Notes: generated by a model from the sequence alone, not told the origin. 64,000 bases of DNA from Deltaproteobacteria bacterium IMCC39146 (GCA_030005635.1 JARUHP010000003.1:1-64000); one strand, 5' to 3'; counted from the first letter of the stretch, positions 17,801 through 26,693 are shown. A program made the numbers and translations.

Positions 17801-17872
17801 CATCTGCTTTTCTGCCCGGATTCGTAGGACACTTTGGGTTGCTAACACGTCGTCTTTTTTGCTTTTTACCAT
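14801..17872 (-). CDS. PAS-rich hybrid sensor histidine kinase
   Basis: A 1023-residue protein without clear membrane segments, so probably cytosolic. Order: coiled coil (about 35-95, Gln/Leu/Glu-rich), four PAS/PAC modules (about 98-215, 225-340, 345-475, 490-610, each ending near DxTxR/ERK), HisKA (about 650-715, phosphorylated His in SMSHELRTPLGA), HATPase (about 755-870, N box LLSNAIKYN, DTGAG, GTGIGL) and a C-terminal receiver (about 890-1010, DVILMDINLPG, LTKPI). No HPt domain is visible, so a separate phosphotransfer protein or direct transfer to the coupled activator is needed. A GAGG ribosome site precedes ATG. Confidence 0.95.
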   Translation of the reverse strand: MVKSKKDDVLATQSVLRIRAEKQMQAKAPKAQPPSPMEKLAGQEHEIEVYQVELESQNAELLRTQIELETQQLELQMQNEELQQTREELETSRNKYTELYEFAPVGYFTFDKSGVIREVNLTGARMLGVERRSLINKSLRCFMADFDDSSQIFTRHLEAVLQSQSVQRCEIRLVDKDGATIFALLQSGTVDTANNHSGDILSSMIDDTPAKQLEAEIKDAGEYAENIVETLRESLVVLDSELQILTANHSFYETFKVTPEETIGNFIYDVGNRQWDIPKLRVLVEEILPLDTVINGYEVEHDFPGVGRKTILLSARQIFRKKIGSNIILLAMEDITERKQAEEALLNAGALQQAIFNSANFSSIATDAKGVIQIFNVGAERMLGYSAVEVVNQNTPADISDPLEVIARAKALSEELKTTITPGFDALVFKARRGIEDIYELTYIRKDGSRFPAVVSVTALRDDQEAIIGYLLIGTDNTARKRIEEEQKELSRRLQDQHFYTRNLIEANIDALSTTDSSGIITDVNKQMEALTGNTREELIGNPFKDYFTDPEFAAAGIKRVLSEKKVSDYELTARATDGKETVVSINATTFYDRDNKLQGLFYGARDVTERNRLDQILREKNVELESAKATAEKANLAKSDFLSSMSHELRTPLGAILGFAQLMESGTLSPAPAQQRSIDQILKAGWYLLELINEILDLALIESGKLSLSLEPVSLEDVMKECATMVEPQAQEHGIQVIFTPIKPLFFVNADRTRVKQLLLNLLSNAIKYNNTNGKVTVTCTQTPPDNVRVSVRDTGAGLTPEQLKQLFQPFNRLGQKTDVEEGTGIGLVVCKRLVELMGGLIGVESTVGEGSVFWFELKQTTAQLTSPCNAELTTIDDEAVQATGQEHTLLYIEDNPANLMLVEDLLARRPDIRLLSARDAISGIEIACTSLPDVILMDINLPGVSGIDALKILSETPGTAHIPVVALSANAIPRDIEKGLQAGFFRYLTKPIKVVEFMATLDLTLKYAKKKAALLTNKELI

Positions 17873-17995
17873 CGATAACCTCGATGACCATCCGTTGATT
17901 AATTTTGCGACGGTCGCTGTCTTTCTCTTTAGTGATAAGTGCTAATGTTTCTCAGCTCCTATTACTCCCCTTGAAGGGGAGGGAGCCGGTTGACG

Positions 17996-20638
17996 CTACT
18001 TTTTCGACTCAAGCAACTTCTTCAGCTCTGCATTCTCCGCGCGCAGTTCCGCTTCCAGTTCTTTGGCCGCAGTGATGTTGGTAAAGGTGAGCACCAACCC
18101 GGCGGTGACATCTTCCATGGTGCGATAGGGCATGATGCGCACCGTAAACCAGCGGCCATCTGTGGCCGGGACCTGCTTTTCCGAAAAGACTTGCGTTTGC
18201 AGGACCATCCGCTCGTCTTCGCTCAACTCTGGATAACGAAGGTTACTGACGATGTCAGAAAGGGGGCGCCCGATATCGCTCGGAATCAACTTGAAGAGTT
18301 TGTCCGCGCCCGGGGTGAAGCGGCGGAGATGGAGGTCATTGTCCAAAAAGATCGTGACGATTTCCGTGCTGTTGAGCAGGTTTCTCATGTCAGTGTGCAC
18401 CCGCGAAAGCTCTTCCATTTTCGCCTGTTGCTCGGCATTCACTGTCTGCAATTCTTCGTTGAGGGACTGCATCTCTTCCCGGGAGGTGGTCAGTTCCTCG
18501 TTCGTGGACTGCAGCTCTTCATTGGTCGATTGCAACTCCTCGTTGGCGGAAATCTGTTCTTCCCGCGACGTCTGCATCTCTTCGCGGGTCGCCTGCAATT
18601 CGGCGCGGACCCGCTGGAGTTCCTCTTCCACTTCAGTAGAAATGGTCTCTCCGGAAGGTGCCGTCTTAGAGCGGCTTGCTGCCCTCTTTACCGGGGGAGT
18701 GGCCACGTCGTTAAAAACGATCATCACCATCCCGCGCAGCGCCTCGGGCTCTGCGATTGCCTGGACGTTGATATCCACGGTCTGGGAGGCATCAGCTCCA
18801 TCGATCTTGAGACCCTTGACAGTGATCGGTTTTTTTTCGCGGAGCGCTCTGTTAAAAGCACTGTTCAGCTCAAAACGGAGCCCGTCCCTAGCCATGGCGA
18901 AGAGATTCCAGTTGGCCTTGCCCGCGGCCGGCTCCAGATATTTGCCGGTCTTGCCACTGATATAAAGGATATCGCCCTTGTCGTTGGTCAGTGCCGCTGG
19001 CGGAGAAAAGTGCTGCAGCAGTAGCTGGTCAGCGAGGGTTTGAAGATTGACAGCTGGTTTTATCATCGCTAACTCCTTGGGTACCCCCGTCCGGACGGGG
19101 GCAAGCGAGACGGGAAACGCGTGCAGTTCGGCCGGTAAGAAGGATTCGCGCCGCCGGAACAGTCTCGACTTGACGCTCAACGACCCGAAAAGATGAGTGA
19201 AACTGCTGACTGATTCTGCACTCCCTAAGAAAAGAATACCGCCTGGGTTCAGGCTGTAGTGAAAGAGCGGCAGGAGCCTTTTCTGCAGTTCCGGGGTCAG
19301 ATAGATCAACAGATTGCGGCAGCTCACCAGGTCCAGTTTGGTGAAGGGCGCGTCCATGATGACGTTCTGGGTGGCGAAGGTCACCATCTGTCGGATCTCC
19401 TTGCACACCAGGAAGTCTTTTCCTGCCGGGACAAAAAATCGGTGCAGACGTTCTGCCGAGACATCGGCAACGGCTTTGGCCGAGTAGAGCCCTTGGCGGG
19501 CCTTGTCGATCGCATCCTTGTCGAGATCGGTGGCAAAAATCTGCGTGCTGAAATCCCTGGCAGGTTTGAATTGCTCTTGCGCTTCTCTAAAGACCATGGC
19601 CAGGGAATACGCTTCTTCACCAGTCGAGCAACCGGCAGACCAAGCTCGCAATGTCCCGCCCGCCGGGAGACTCGCCATCAAGTCCGGGATGACTTCGCTG
19701 CGCAACTCTTCCCAGGCCACCGGGTCGCGGAAGAAGCTGGTTACTCCGATCAGCAGCTCTTTGAAAAGGAGGTCCAGTTCTTGAGGATTCTCCTGCAGAT
19801 AACGCACATAGACAGCGATCCGGTCGATCTGGTGAATGTTCATGCGCCGATCGATGCGACGATAGAGGGTATTCTTTTTGTACAAGGAAAAGTCATGGAC
19901 ACTCCTGGACCGCAGCAAGATGATAACTTTCTCCAGGGCGCTCTGATCCTTCCCTACGAGCGGAAGCTCTTTGTTGTCAATGTCCAGAGGGTTGCAGAGA
20001 TAATCGATGATCTTGGCGGGGAGGTCCTCTGCCGGGGCAATAATGTCGGTCAGACCGGTGGCAATGGCGCTACGCGGCATACTGTCAAACTTGGCTGTCG
20101 CCGGCTCCTGCGCCAGTACCAGCCCCGCCTGTCCCTTGATTGCCCGCAGACCCAAGGTCCCATCCGAACCCATGCCGGAGAGGATGACGCCGATGCATTC
20201 TGTCTGCCGGTCTTCGGCCAGGGAGCGAAAGAAAAAATCAATGGGGAGACGCAGGCCGCGCGGTGACACCGGCTCGAAGAGGTGGAGCAAGCCGTGCAGA
20301 ATCGACATGTCTTTATTCGGGGGGATCACATAAACGCAGTTTGGCTTGACTTCCATCCGGTCCGTGACTTGAAACACTTCCATGGTGGTAGTGCGCTGGA
20401 GGAGTTCAACCAAGATCCCCTTATGGTTCGGGTCGAGATGCTGAACGATGACAAAGGCCATGCCGCTGTCCGCCGGCACCGAACGCAGAAACTGCTCCAA
20501 CGCCTCCAGCCCGCCGGCCGAGGCACCGATGCCGACGATCGGGAAACGGAAGCTTTCTTGCCGGATCTGTTCTTTTGCCGGCAAACCAGAAGCGGCAATT
20601 TTATCGGCGGACTTCGCCGCTTTCGATGGTTCTTTCAT
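17996..20638 (-). CDS. CheB-CheR-PAS fusion (chemotaxis-type methylesterase/methyltransferase sensor)
   Basis: About 880 residues from ATG 20638; an upstream in-frame ATG at 20761 is possible but adds an unlike N-terminus. Order: CheB methylesterase without receiver (GIGASAGG, QHLDP, SGMGSDG give the Ser-His-Asp triad), CheR N-terminal helices, CheR methyltransferase (SAGCSTGEEAYSLA SAM site, CRNLLIYL), a PAS domain, a Glu-rich coiled coil (ELQSTNEELQ repeats) and a final PAS domain ending ITAAKELEAEL. Such fusions usually feed two-component kinases rather than flagellar chemotaxis, consistent with the kinase/regulator pair just downstream on the same strand (124 bp away). Confidence 0.92.
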   Translation of the reverse strand: MKEPSKAAKSADKIAASGLPAKEQIRQESFRFPIVGIGASAGGLEALEQFLRSVPADSGMAFVIVQHLDPNHKGILVELLQRTTTMEVFQVTDRMEVKPNCVYVIPPNKDMSILHGLLHLFEPVSPRGLRLPIDFFFRSLAEDRQTECIGVILSGMGSDGTLGLRAIKGQAGLVLAQEPATAKFDSMPRSAIATGLTDIIAPAEDLPAKIIDYLCNPLDIDNKELPLVGKDQSALEKVIILLRSRSVHDFSLYKKNTLYRRIDRRMNIHQIDRIAVYVRYLQENPQELDLLFKELLIGVTSFFRDPVAWEELRSEVIPDLMASLPAGGTLRAWSAGCSTGEEAYSLAMVFREAQEQFKPARDFSTQIFATDLDKDAIDKARQGLYSAKAVADVSAERLHRFFVPAGKDFLVCKEIRQMVTFATQNVIMDAPFTKLDLVSCRNLLIYLTPELQKRLLPLFHYSLNPGGILFLGSAESVSSFTHLFGSLSVKSRLFRRRESFLPAELHAFPVSLAPVRTGVPKELAMIKPAVNLQTLADQLLLQHFSPPAALTNDKGDILYISGKTGKYLEPAAGKANWNLFAMARDGLRFELNSAFNRALREKKPITVKGLKIDGADASQTVDINVQAIAEPEALRGMVMIVFNDVATPPVKRAASRSKTAPSGETISTEVEEELQRVRAELQATREEMQTSREEQISANEELQSTNEELQSTNEELTTSREEMQSLNEELQTVNAEQQAKMEELSRVHTDMRNLLNSTEIVTIFLDNDLHLRRFTPGADKLFKLIPSDIGRPLSDIVSNLRYPELSEDERMVLQTQVFSEKQVPATDGRWFTVRIMPYRTMEDVTAGLVLTFTNITAAKELEAELRAENAELKKLLESKK

Positions 20639-20724
20639 ATGGCTGATTATAGCAGTATTACACTTACATGGACTAAGGGTATTCCGATATAAGCCGTAAT
20701 ATTTTGCATTTCGGCAATAACTCC

Positions 20725-20758
20725 CCTCAACATATTGAGGTTCCATCACATGTTGAGG
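20725..20758 (+). promoter_or_regulatory. Putative enhancer site A (upstream activating sequence)
   Basis: Inverted repeat CCTCAACAT / ATGTTGAGG centred about 118 bp before the -24 GG of the sigma54 promoter at 20857. It sits between the divergent CheB-CheR gene and the DUF3494 lipoprotein gene. Three other sigma54 promoters in the window have inverted repeats at the same distance. Confidence 0.6.
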
Positions 20759-20856
20759 CAAAAACAGATCGTTTCGTCCTTTCCACTTCCGTCATCTTTA
20801 AACTCAACTCTCTGTTATTAAACAATTAATTCCGTTCATTTCTCCGTAAGAGAACC

Positions 20857-20873
20857 TTGGCAGACTACTTGCG
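20857..20873 (+). promoter_or_regulatory. Sigma54 promoter A
   Basis: TTGGCAG ACTAC TTGCG with GG (20859-20860) and GC (20871-20872) exactly 10 bp apart, the -24/-12 signature. It reads toward the lipoprotein gene at 21059, leaving a ~180-nt leader. Confidence 0.8.
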
Positions 20874-21058
20874 TTAATCAGCTATTGGTATTCTCGGCAT
20901 CTCACCCGAAAGTGAGCATTTATTGTTTTCGGCAAGGAGGACATAACAAAACCAGGATTCGAGCATGATTACCAGCAATCATCGCTGTCAAAAAGGAGCT
21001 GGTTTTAAAAGTCTTAATCAGGAAAAACGTAGTTTCACGGAGTTTAACTGGAGGTTGT

Positions 21059-23221
21059 ATGAAAAGATTCAAGATGAAAGCTTATCTCGTATTGACGTTG
21101 CTTTTGGGAGTTTTTCTCCTGTCAGGGTGTGGTGGCGGTAGCGATAGTATTGGCGAAAGCGGAGGCGATGCCGGTACCAACGATGCAGGGGCAACGCTCA
21201 CCGCAATTGCCGTAACGCCAGTCGACCCGAGTATTCCCAGCGGCGTGACGAAACAGTTCACCGCCACCGGCAACTATTCGGACGGTACCTCGGATGATAT
21301 CACCGCATCGGTCATCTGGTCGTCAGGGGAAGTCCAGGTTGCCACGATGAATGACGGCGGCCTCGCCACCGGCCTTGCCGCCGGTTCGTCGATCATGACC
21401 GCAACCGTCGGGGTTCAATCAGCAAGTACCACTCTGACCGTCACGGCTGCGACTTTGAGTTCCATTGCCGTCACCCCGGTTAATCCCCACATTGTCGTTG
21501 GCTTGACCAAGCTGTTCACCGCCACCGGCAACTATTCGGACGGTACCTCGAATAACATCACCGCATCGGTCCTCTGGACATCAGGGGAAGCCCAGGTTGC
21601 CACGATGAATGCCGGCGGCCTCGCCACCGGCCTTGCCGTCGGTTCGTCGGTCATGACCGCAACCGTCGGGGCTCAATCAGCAAGTACCACCCTGACCGTC
21701 ACGGATGCGACTTTGCGTTCCATTGCCGTTACCCCGGTTAATCCCAAAATTGCCGTTGGCTTGACCAAGGCGTTCACCGCCACCGGCAACTATTCGGACG
21801 GTAGCTCGGATGATATCACCGCATCGGTCCTCTGGTCATCTGGGGAAACCCAGGTTGCCACGATGAATGACGGCGGCCTCGCTACCGGCATTGCCGCCGG
21901 TTCGTCGGTCATGACCGCAACGGTTGGGACTCAATCAGCAAGTACCACCCTGACCGTTACGAGTGCGACTTTGAGTTCCATCGCTGTCACGCCGACTAAT
22001 CCCAGTATTGTCGGCGGCCTGACCAAACAGCTCGCCGCCACCGGCACTTACTCGGACGGCTCGGTTGCGGATATTAGCGCTTCGGTCATCTGGTCATCAG
22101 GAGAGCCCCTGGTTGCCACGGTGAATGCCGGCGGTCAGACCTCTGGCATTGCCCCCGGTTTGTCACTCATAACCGCAACTGTGGGCAGCAAGTCAGCAAG
22201 TACCACCCTGACCGTCACGGCGGAAACCTTGAGTTCCATTGCTGTCACTCCCTTCGATCCCACCATAGTTAACGGCCAGACCCAAAAGTTAAAGGCCATC
22301 GGCACCTACTCGGACAGCTCGACGGCGGATATCACAGCAGAGGTCGTTTGGTCGTCCGATGATATCCTGGTTGCCACGCTGAACCCCAACGGTCAGGCAA
22401 CCAGTGGTCTTGCGACCGGCATCGATGTCGGCAACGCCCTCATAACCGCAACCTTGGGCAGCACATCAGCTGATTCCCTGCTGACCGTCACTGCGGCCCT
22501 GCTCGACAACCCGTTAGCGCCCAACCTGGGTGAAGTCGAGCGTTTCGTCATCCTCGCCGCCCAGGCCATCACCACCACGAGCGGTTCAGCCATTGTCAAT
22601 GGAGATTTGGGCATTCTTGACCAGGCGCGCACTTATTACGCGGGTTTCACCCCCGGTGCCAGCGCAGGGGAATTTAAGGAACTGACCAATGGCTTATCCT
22701 ATGCGGCCGATGATAGCACCCCGCCGTACGTGATCCCGACCCCTTATGCCTCGATGGTTGCATTCATCAATCAGTCGAGAACCGACCTCGGGATCGCATA
22801 TAACTTCCTGGCGGCTGACCCCAATCCGAACGTCGCAACCCAGGTCTGCCCCACAGAACTCGGTAACCAGACCTTCACCCGTGGCGTGTATAAAACGGCG
22901 TCCGACGTCACCATCCAGACCGGCGCCCTCATTCTCGATGCAGGGGGCTATCCGGATTCCGTCTTTATTTTCACCATCGGCGGCAACCTGACCATCGGCG
23001 CTCCGTTTGGCGAAATCATTCTCAGTAACGGTGCGCAAGCGAAGAATGTTTATTGGAGAACGGCCGGAACAACAATTATCGGAACGGATAGGAGCTTCGC
23101 CGGTAACGTCTTCGCATGGACTCAGGTCAATGTGCTGACCAAAGCCAGCGTCACCGGACGACTCTTTGCCGTCACGGAACAGGTCACGCTTGATTTCAAT
23201 GCCGTCACCAAGGCTCTGTAA
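21059..23221 (+). CDS. Lipoprotein with five Ig-like (Big_2) domains and a DUF3494 ice-binding-like domain
   Basis: A 720-residue surface protein. Signal peptide with lipobox LLSGC (Cys 24) and a Gly/Ser stretch. Then five Big_2-type repeats of about 86 residues (about 45-475), each with SIAVTP.NP, TATGNYSDG.., VATMN.GG and STTLTVT. The C-terminal ~235 residues form a DUF3494 domain (LGEVERFVILAAQAITTTSG to NVFAWTQVNVLTKASVTGRL). DUF3494 folds as a beta-solenoid known from ice-binding proteins but is common in non-cold bacteria as an adhesin module. The GGAGG site before ATG is strong. Transcribed from sigma54 promoter A. Confidence 0.9.
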   Translation: MKRFKMKAYLVLTLLLGVFLLSGCGGGSDSIGESGGDAGTNDAGATLTAIAVTPVDPSIPSGVTKQFTATGNYSDGTSDDITASVIWSSGEVQVATMNDGGLATGLAAGSSIMTATVGVQSASTTLTVTAATLSSIAVTPVNPHIVVGLTKLFTATGNYSDGTSNNITASVLWTSGEAQVATMNAGGLATGLAVGSSVMTATVGAQSASTTLTVTDATLRSIAVTPVNPKIAVGLTKAFTATGNYSDGSSDDITASVLWSSGETQVATMNDGGLATGIAAGSSVMTATVGTQSASTTLTVTSATLSSIAVTPTNPSIVGGLTKQLAATGTYSDGSVADISASVIWSSGEPLVATVNAGGQTSGIAPGLSLITATVGSKSASTTLTVTAETLSSIAVTPFDPTIVNGQTQKLKAIGTYSDSSTADITAEVVWSSDDILVATLNPNGQATSGLATGIDVGNALITATLGSTSADSLLTVTAALLDNPLAPNLGEVERFVILAAQAITTTSGSAIVNGDLGILDQARTYYAGFTPGASAGEFKELTNGLSYAADDSTPPYVIPTPYASMVAFINQSRTDLGIAYNFLAADPNPNVATQVCPTELGNQTFTRGVYKTASDVTIQTGALILDAGGYPDSVFIFTIGGNLTIGAPFGEIILSNGAQAKNVYWRTAGTTIIGTDRSFAGNVFAWTQVNVLTKASVTGRLFAVTEQVTLDFNAVTKAL

Positions 23222-23246
23222 CGCGAAGAAATATTTAATCAAAGAG

Positions 23247-23278
23247 CAGGGAGGCAGGCTTGTCAGCTTGTCTCCCTG
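23247..23278 (+). terminator. Hairpin between the two DUF3494 genes
   Basis: CAGGGAG / CTCCCTG outer arms with partly pairing inner bases, followed only by TT. It may be a processing or attenuating hairpin rather than a full terminator, since the next gene has no obvious promoter of its own. Confidence 0.5.
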
Positions 23279-23364
23279 TTCAAAGCAATAATCCGAAGCA
23301 GTCCAGTCGACTGATGATCAATAACAACTATCGTGGATGCAAAGAATCCACAAAAAGAGGCTTC

Positions 23365-25011
23365 ATGAAGAAAAAATGGTCGCAAAAAGCATATTTCGTC
23401 GTTACGTTAGTTTTAGGGCTCTTGATCCTGCAAGGGTGCGGCGGCGATGGTGGCGGCGGAGACTGGGATGGTCCCGTTGCTGCTGACGAAAACGTTATCG
23501 ATGGCGTTACCCCAGACGGCATCCCACCCACAGTGACTAACGAAACCCCTCTCAATGATGCCGTCGTGTCAAGCAACATCTCCAGCATTTCTGCCGAATT
23601 CGACGAGGCGATGGATTCCGCCACGCTCACCACAACCAGCTTTACCCTCGCATGCAACGGAATGCCGGTAACCGGCGGCGGCGAGGTGATCTACCTCAAC
23701 TCGGGCTTTAAGGCAACGCTGCCCCTGCCGGCAGCAACCGAACTCCCGGTCCCTGCGGCATGCACCGCGACAATTACCACCGCAGCCACCGACCTGTCAG
23801 GAACTGCTCTGGCCAATGAATATGTATGGAACTTTACAACGGAGGCGGACCTGACCAGGCCGCAGGTGACCTTAACCGTCCCGGCCACGACAACTCCCGG
23901 CCCGACTGCTACCGTAACCACCACGCCAATCAGAGCCACATTCGATGAGAAAATGGCCCCGGCATCGATCAATGTCGACACCTTCATCGTGACGTATAAT
24001 TCAGGAATCCTAACCTCTGTAGATGGCGATGTTGCCTACGCAACCGGCACCAGAACGGCTACCTTTTTCCCCATTGACCCTCTGACCGAAGGCGTTACCT
24101 ATACCGCTACAATCAAAGGAGTCGATGTGCTCGCACCCATCGATGTGGCCACCGATGTGGCGGGCAATGAATTGGCAGGCGATTCGGCTTTTCCTCTTGT
24201 TGCCAATGACTATGTGTGGTCCTTTACTGCCGCTCTTCCCCCAGTTGGGCCAGCGGAATTCGGACTCATGAACTTCGGGATTGCATCCTATGGCGGGATC
24301 ACAAATACTGGTGCGACCAAAATTAATGGCAACGTGGTACTCGACCCCACTGCTAATTGCAATCTTCAGCCGATACTTACTGCTGACGGTCCTGGATTTG
24401 GTGTATGCGGTGGGAATATATTGAACATCCCAACCCTTAATGTCGGCGACACGGTCGTTACCCCGACCTATCCGGACACCACCACGGCACATGCTGTCAT
24501 GGCCGAGTTAACCGACGAGTGGAACAGCATCAGCCCGGCAAACTTACTACCGGTGGGCACGGTCCTCGGTTGCGGCACCATAGGGACCCTTGGTGAAGCT
24601 GGCGCGGCCATAGGTTGTGATGCCAATGCGACCCTTCCTCCTGGTGTCTATATCTCCTCCTCGAACTCAACGATTGGGGTCAATGGGGTTCTTACCCTGA
24701 ATGGCGACGCTAATGCAGAATGGTTCTTCCAGGCACCCTCTGCACTTAATGTAGAAGCCAACAGTGAGATTATCCTCACCGGCGGCGCCAAGGCATCGAA
24801 CGTCTGGTGGTACGTTGGCAGTTCCGCGACGATTAAAACAGGCAGCAAATTCCAGGGGAACATTCTGGCATCAGCATCAATCTCCATGCAGACCGGCGCG
24901 ACGTCGTGCGGCCGTTTGTTGGCAGGTGCTGAAGGGTCAGGAGAGTTTGCATTCCTTAGCAATACGGTATCCGTACCGGGGCATTCGAATGCACCCGTCG
25001 GTTGCGAATAA
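23365..25011 (+). CDS. Lipoprotein with Big_5-type domains and a DUF3494 domain
   Basis: A 548-residue protein from ATG 23365 (MKKKWSQKAYFVVTLVLGL), preferred over an upstream in-frame start lacking a signal. Lipobox LILQGC and a Gly/Asp stretch. Two Big_5/Ig-like domains follow (about 50-165 and 170-290; motifs SAEFDEAMDSATL, RATFDEKMAPASI and YVWNFT). The C-terminal DUF3494 domain starts at FGLMNFGIASYGGITNTG (about 300-545). It parallels the preceding gene in overall plan and probably shares its sigma54 transcript. Predicted surface-exposed; binding target unknown. Confidence 0.88.
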   Translation: MKKKWSQKAYFVVTLVLGLLILQGCGGDGGGGDWDGPVAADENVIDGVTPDGIPPTVTNETPLNDAVVSSNISSISAEFDEAMDSATLTTTSFTLACNGMPVTGGGEVIYLNSGFKATLPLPAATELPVPAACTATITTAATDLSGTALANEYVWNFTTEADLTRPQVTLTVPATTTPGPTATVTTTPIRATFDEKMAPASINVDTFIVTYNSGILTSVDGDVAYATGTRTATFFPIDPLTEGVTYTATIKGVDVLAPIDVATDVAGNELAGDSAFPLVANDYVWSFTAALPPVGPAEFGLMNFGIASYGGITNTGATKINGNVVLDPTANCNLQPILTADGPGFGVCGGNILNIPTLNVGDTVVTPTYPDTTTAHAVMAELTDEWNSISPANLLPVGTVLGCGTIGTLGEAGAAIGCDANATLPPGVYISSSNSTIGVNGVLTLNGDANAEWFFQAPSALNVEANSEIILTGGAKASNVWWYVGSSATIKTGSKFQGNILASASISMQTGATSCGRLLAGAEGSGEFAFLSNTVSVPGHSNAPVGCE

Positions 25012-25049
25012 GAGTATAAGGGATTCAAGCTAAAGAGCAGGACAGCAAA

Positions 25050-25092
25050 CGGGGAGACCAACGGCAAGACGAAGTTGTCGTTGGCCTCCCCG
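25050..25092 (+). promoter_or_regulatory. Intergenic hairpin upstream of the OmpA-family gene
   Basis: CGGGGAG.CCAACG and CGTTGG.CTCCCCG arms pair over 13 bases around a ~15-base loop, with no U tract after. It may mark an RNA processing or stability element within an operon. Confidence 0.5.
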
Positions 25093-25157
25093 GTCCTCCC
25101 GAAAATGACCATAAAAACAATGGAAACGTTCTCTAATAAAAATCTTTGGAGGTTTAA

Positions 25158-26228
25158 ATGAAGAAACAATTTTCAATCGTTCCAACTTTGAAGAAGATGT
25201 CGCCGCTCTTGCTGGCCGCATTCTTTCTTCTCCCCTGCGCTGCGCAGGCCGAGATCAAGGCCGGCAGCTTCGAGTTGAATCCATACGCGGGCTACAACTT
25301 TTTTGACAATCAGCATAACCTCGAGGATCGACCGGTCTACGGGGGACGGCTCGGCTACAACATCACCAATCACTTCGGCATTGAAGGCGCAGTGGATTTC
25401 AGTGATACCGGTGTCGATGACAAAAATGCAGTCTGGGACGATGAGGGCAAGTTCACCAGTCCCATTAATGATGTGGACATTACCTCGTATAGCCTCGATC
25501 TTCTCTACCACTTTATGCCGGAGAGCAACTTCAACCCCTTCATCGCCGCCGGTTACGGGGCCAATCATTATAGCCCTGAGATCAATAGCAGTGACATGGC
25601 TGTCCTTAATTATGGTGTCGGCGCCAAATACTGGGTGGCGGAGCATGTCGCTCTCAGAGCCGATGTCCGTGACAACATGATTATCGATGAACACATTCAC
25701 AATGTTTCCGCGACTGCCGGCTTCGTCTTTGCCTTTGGCGGCACCTCAAAAGCCGCTCCGACTCCGGTTGCAGTACAGCCCGCTCCGAAACCTGTGGCCG
25801 CTGCACCTGCGCCTGCGCCTGTCGCGGTTGTCCCTGCTCCGGCTCCGGCGCCTGTCGTTGTTGCCCCTGCTCCGGCACCTGTGGTCGTCGCTAAAGAGGT
25901 TGTCAGCTTCAACCTTCTCTTCGGTTTTGACAAATCGGCCATTACGGATGATATGGTACCCGTTCTGGAACAGGCCAAGATGATTCTGGAAGAAGACTCC
26001 ACGGTCAATTTCATTGTCTCCGGTCACAGTGATTCAACGGGCCCGGAAGCCTACAACCAGGTGCTCTCCGAGCGACGTGCTGTTTCTGTGAAAAACTGGC
26101 TTGTCAGCAATGGCGTCTCTGCTGCTCGCCTTGAGGCCGTTGGCTATGGTGAGACCAAGTCGAAGTATAACAACGCAACCAGGGAAGGCCGCAAGCTCAA
26201 CCGGCGTGTTGAGCTTCAGTCAAAGTAA
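25158..26228 (+). CDS. OmpA-family outer-membrane protein (barrel, Ala/Pro linker, peptidoglycan-binding domain)
   Basis: A 356-residue protein. Signal peptide ending CAAQAE, then an eight-strand OmpA-like barrel (about 35-195: FELNPYAGYNFF, GGRLGYNITNHFGIEG, ALRADVRDNM), an Ala/Pro/Val-rich linker (about 200-250) and an OmpA C-terminal domain (about 250-355) with NFIVSGHSDSTGPEAYNQVLSERRA, including the peptidoglycan-binding Asp/Arg residues. It tethers the outer membrane to the wall. GGAGG precedes ATG. It follows the two DUF3494 genes and ends at a strong terminator, closing this operon. Confidence 0.93.
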   Translation: MKKQFSIVPTLKKMSPLLLAAFFLLPCAAQAEIKAGSFELNPYAGYNFFDNQHNLEDRPVYGGRLGYNITNHFGIEGAVDFSDTGVDDKNAVWDDEGKFTSPINDVDITSYSLDLLYHFMPESNFNPFIAAGYGANHYSPEINSSDMAVLNYGVGAKYWVAEHVALRADVRDNMIIDEHIHNVSATAGFVFAFGGTSKAAPTPVAVQPAPKPVAAAPAPAPVAVVPAPAPAPVVVAPAPAPVVVAKEVVSFNLLFGFDKSAITDDMVPVLEQAKMILEEDSTVNFIVSGHSDSTGPEAYNQVLSERRAVSVKNWLVSNGVSAARLEAVGYGETKSKYNNATREGRKLNRRVELQSK

Positions 26229-26266
26229 TTTGGGTGTTCGCACCTGATTGTGAACTTTAGCCTCGC

Positions 26267-26303
26267 CCGGCCTGGTGCTCATGAGCACCTGGCCGGTTTT
26301 TTT
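26267..26303 (+). terminator. Strong intrinsic terminator after the OmpA-family gene
   Basis: CCGGCCTGGTGCTC AT GAGCACCTGGCCGG, near-perfect 14-base arms, followed by seven T. Confidence 0.95.
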
Positions 26304-26497
26304 ATGCGAACCGGTTGACGAGTGGAATCCCCGCTCGTAATCGAATCGAGACAACAAGCGCTGCTCATCTCGACGCATGAAATTCGTAGTGATGTCGATC
26401 TGGCACTGCTCGAAGTTCGATCCACCTAACACCTAGAAACAAAGAAAATACTTTTGTAACGACATAACCCCATTACCTCATATAACCCCAACCCTTG
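26304..26497. other. Intergenic DNA, possible short gene remnant
   Basis: A GTG-initiated frame of about 35 codons near 26320-26430 (ending VDLALLEVRST) has no ribosome site and is not recognised. Nothing else is seen before the enhancer-like site. Confidence 0.3.
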
Positions 26498-26528
26498 CCG
26501 TCACATATGATGGTTCTGTCGCATCCGG
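26498..26528 (+). promoter_or_regulatory. Putative enhancer site B
   Basis: CCGTCACATATGATGG followed by TGTCGCATCCGG, an imperfect inverted repeat centred about 117 bp before the -24 GG of sigma54 promoter B. The GTCAyATATG half-site is shared with sites C and D. Confidence 0.6.
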
Positions 26529-26628
26529 CCATTTTTTTTGGCTGGAAGATCTTTCGCTTCTCACCATTGTTTCCACTTTTCGTTTTTATAATCAAGCCCT
26601 TGCGCGGTTACCATATCCAGGACATCAA

Positions 26629-26644
26629 CGGCACGCTTGTTGCT
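26629..26644 (+). promoter_or_regulatory. Sigma54 promoter B
   Basis: CGGCACGCTTGTTGCT: GG and GC spaced by 10 bp, a close match to the sigma54 consensus. It reads into the DUF4398 gene 50 bp away. Confidence 0.9.
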
Positions 26645-26693
26645 CTTTATACTATCAACCTTAAACACCTGACGATAGACACGAGGAGAACAG

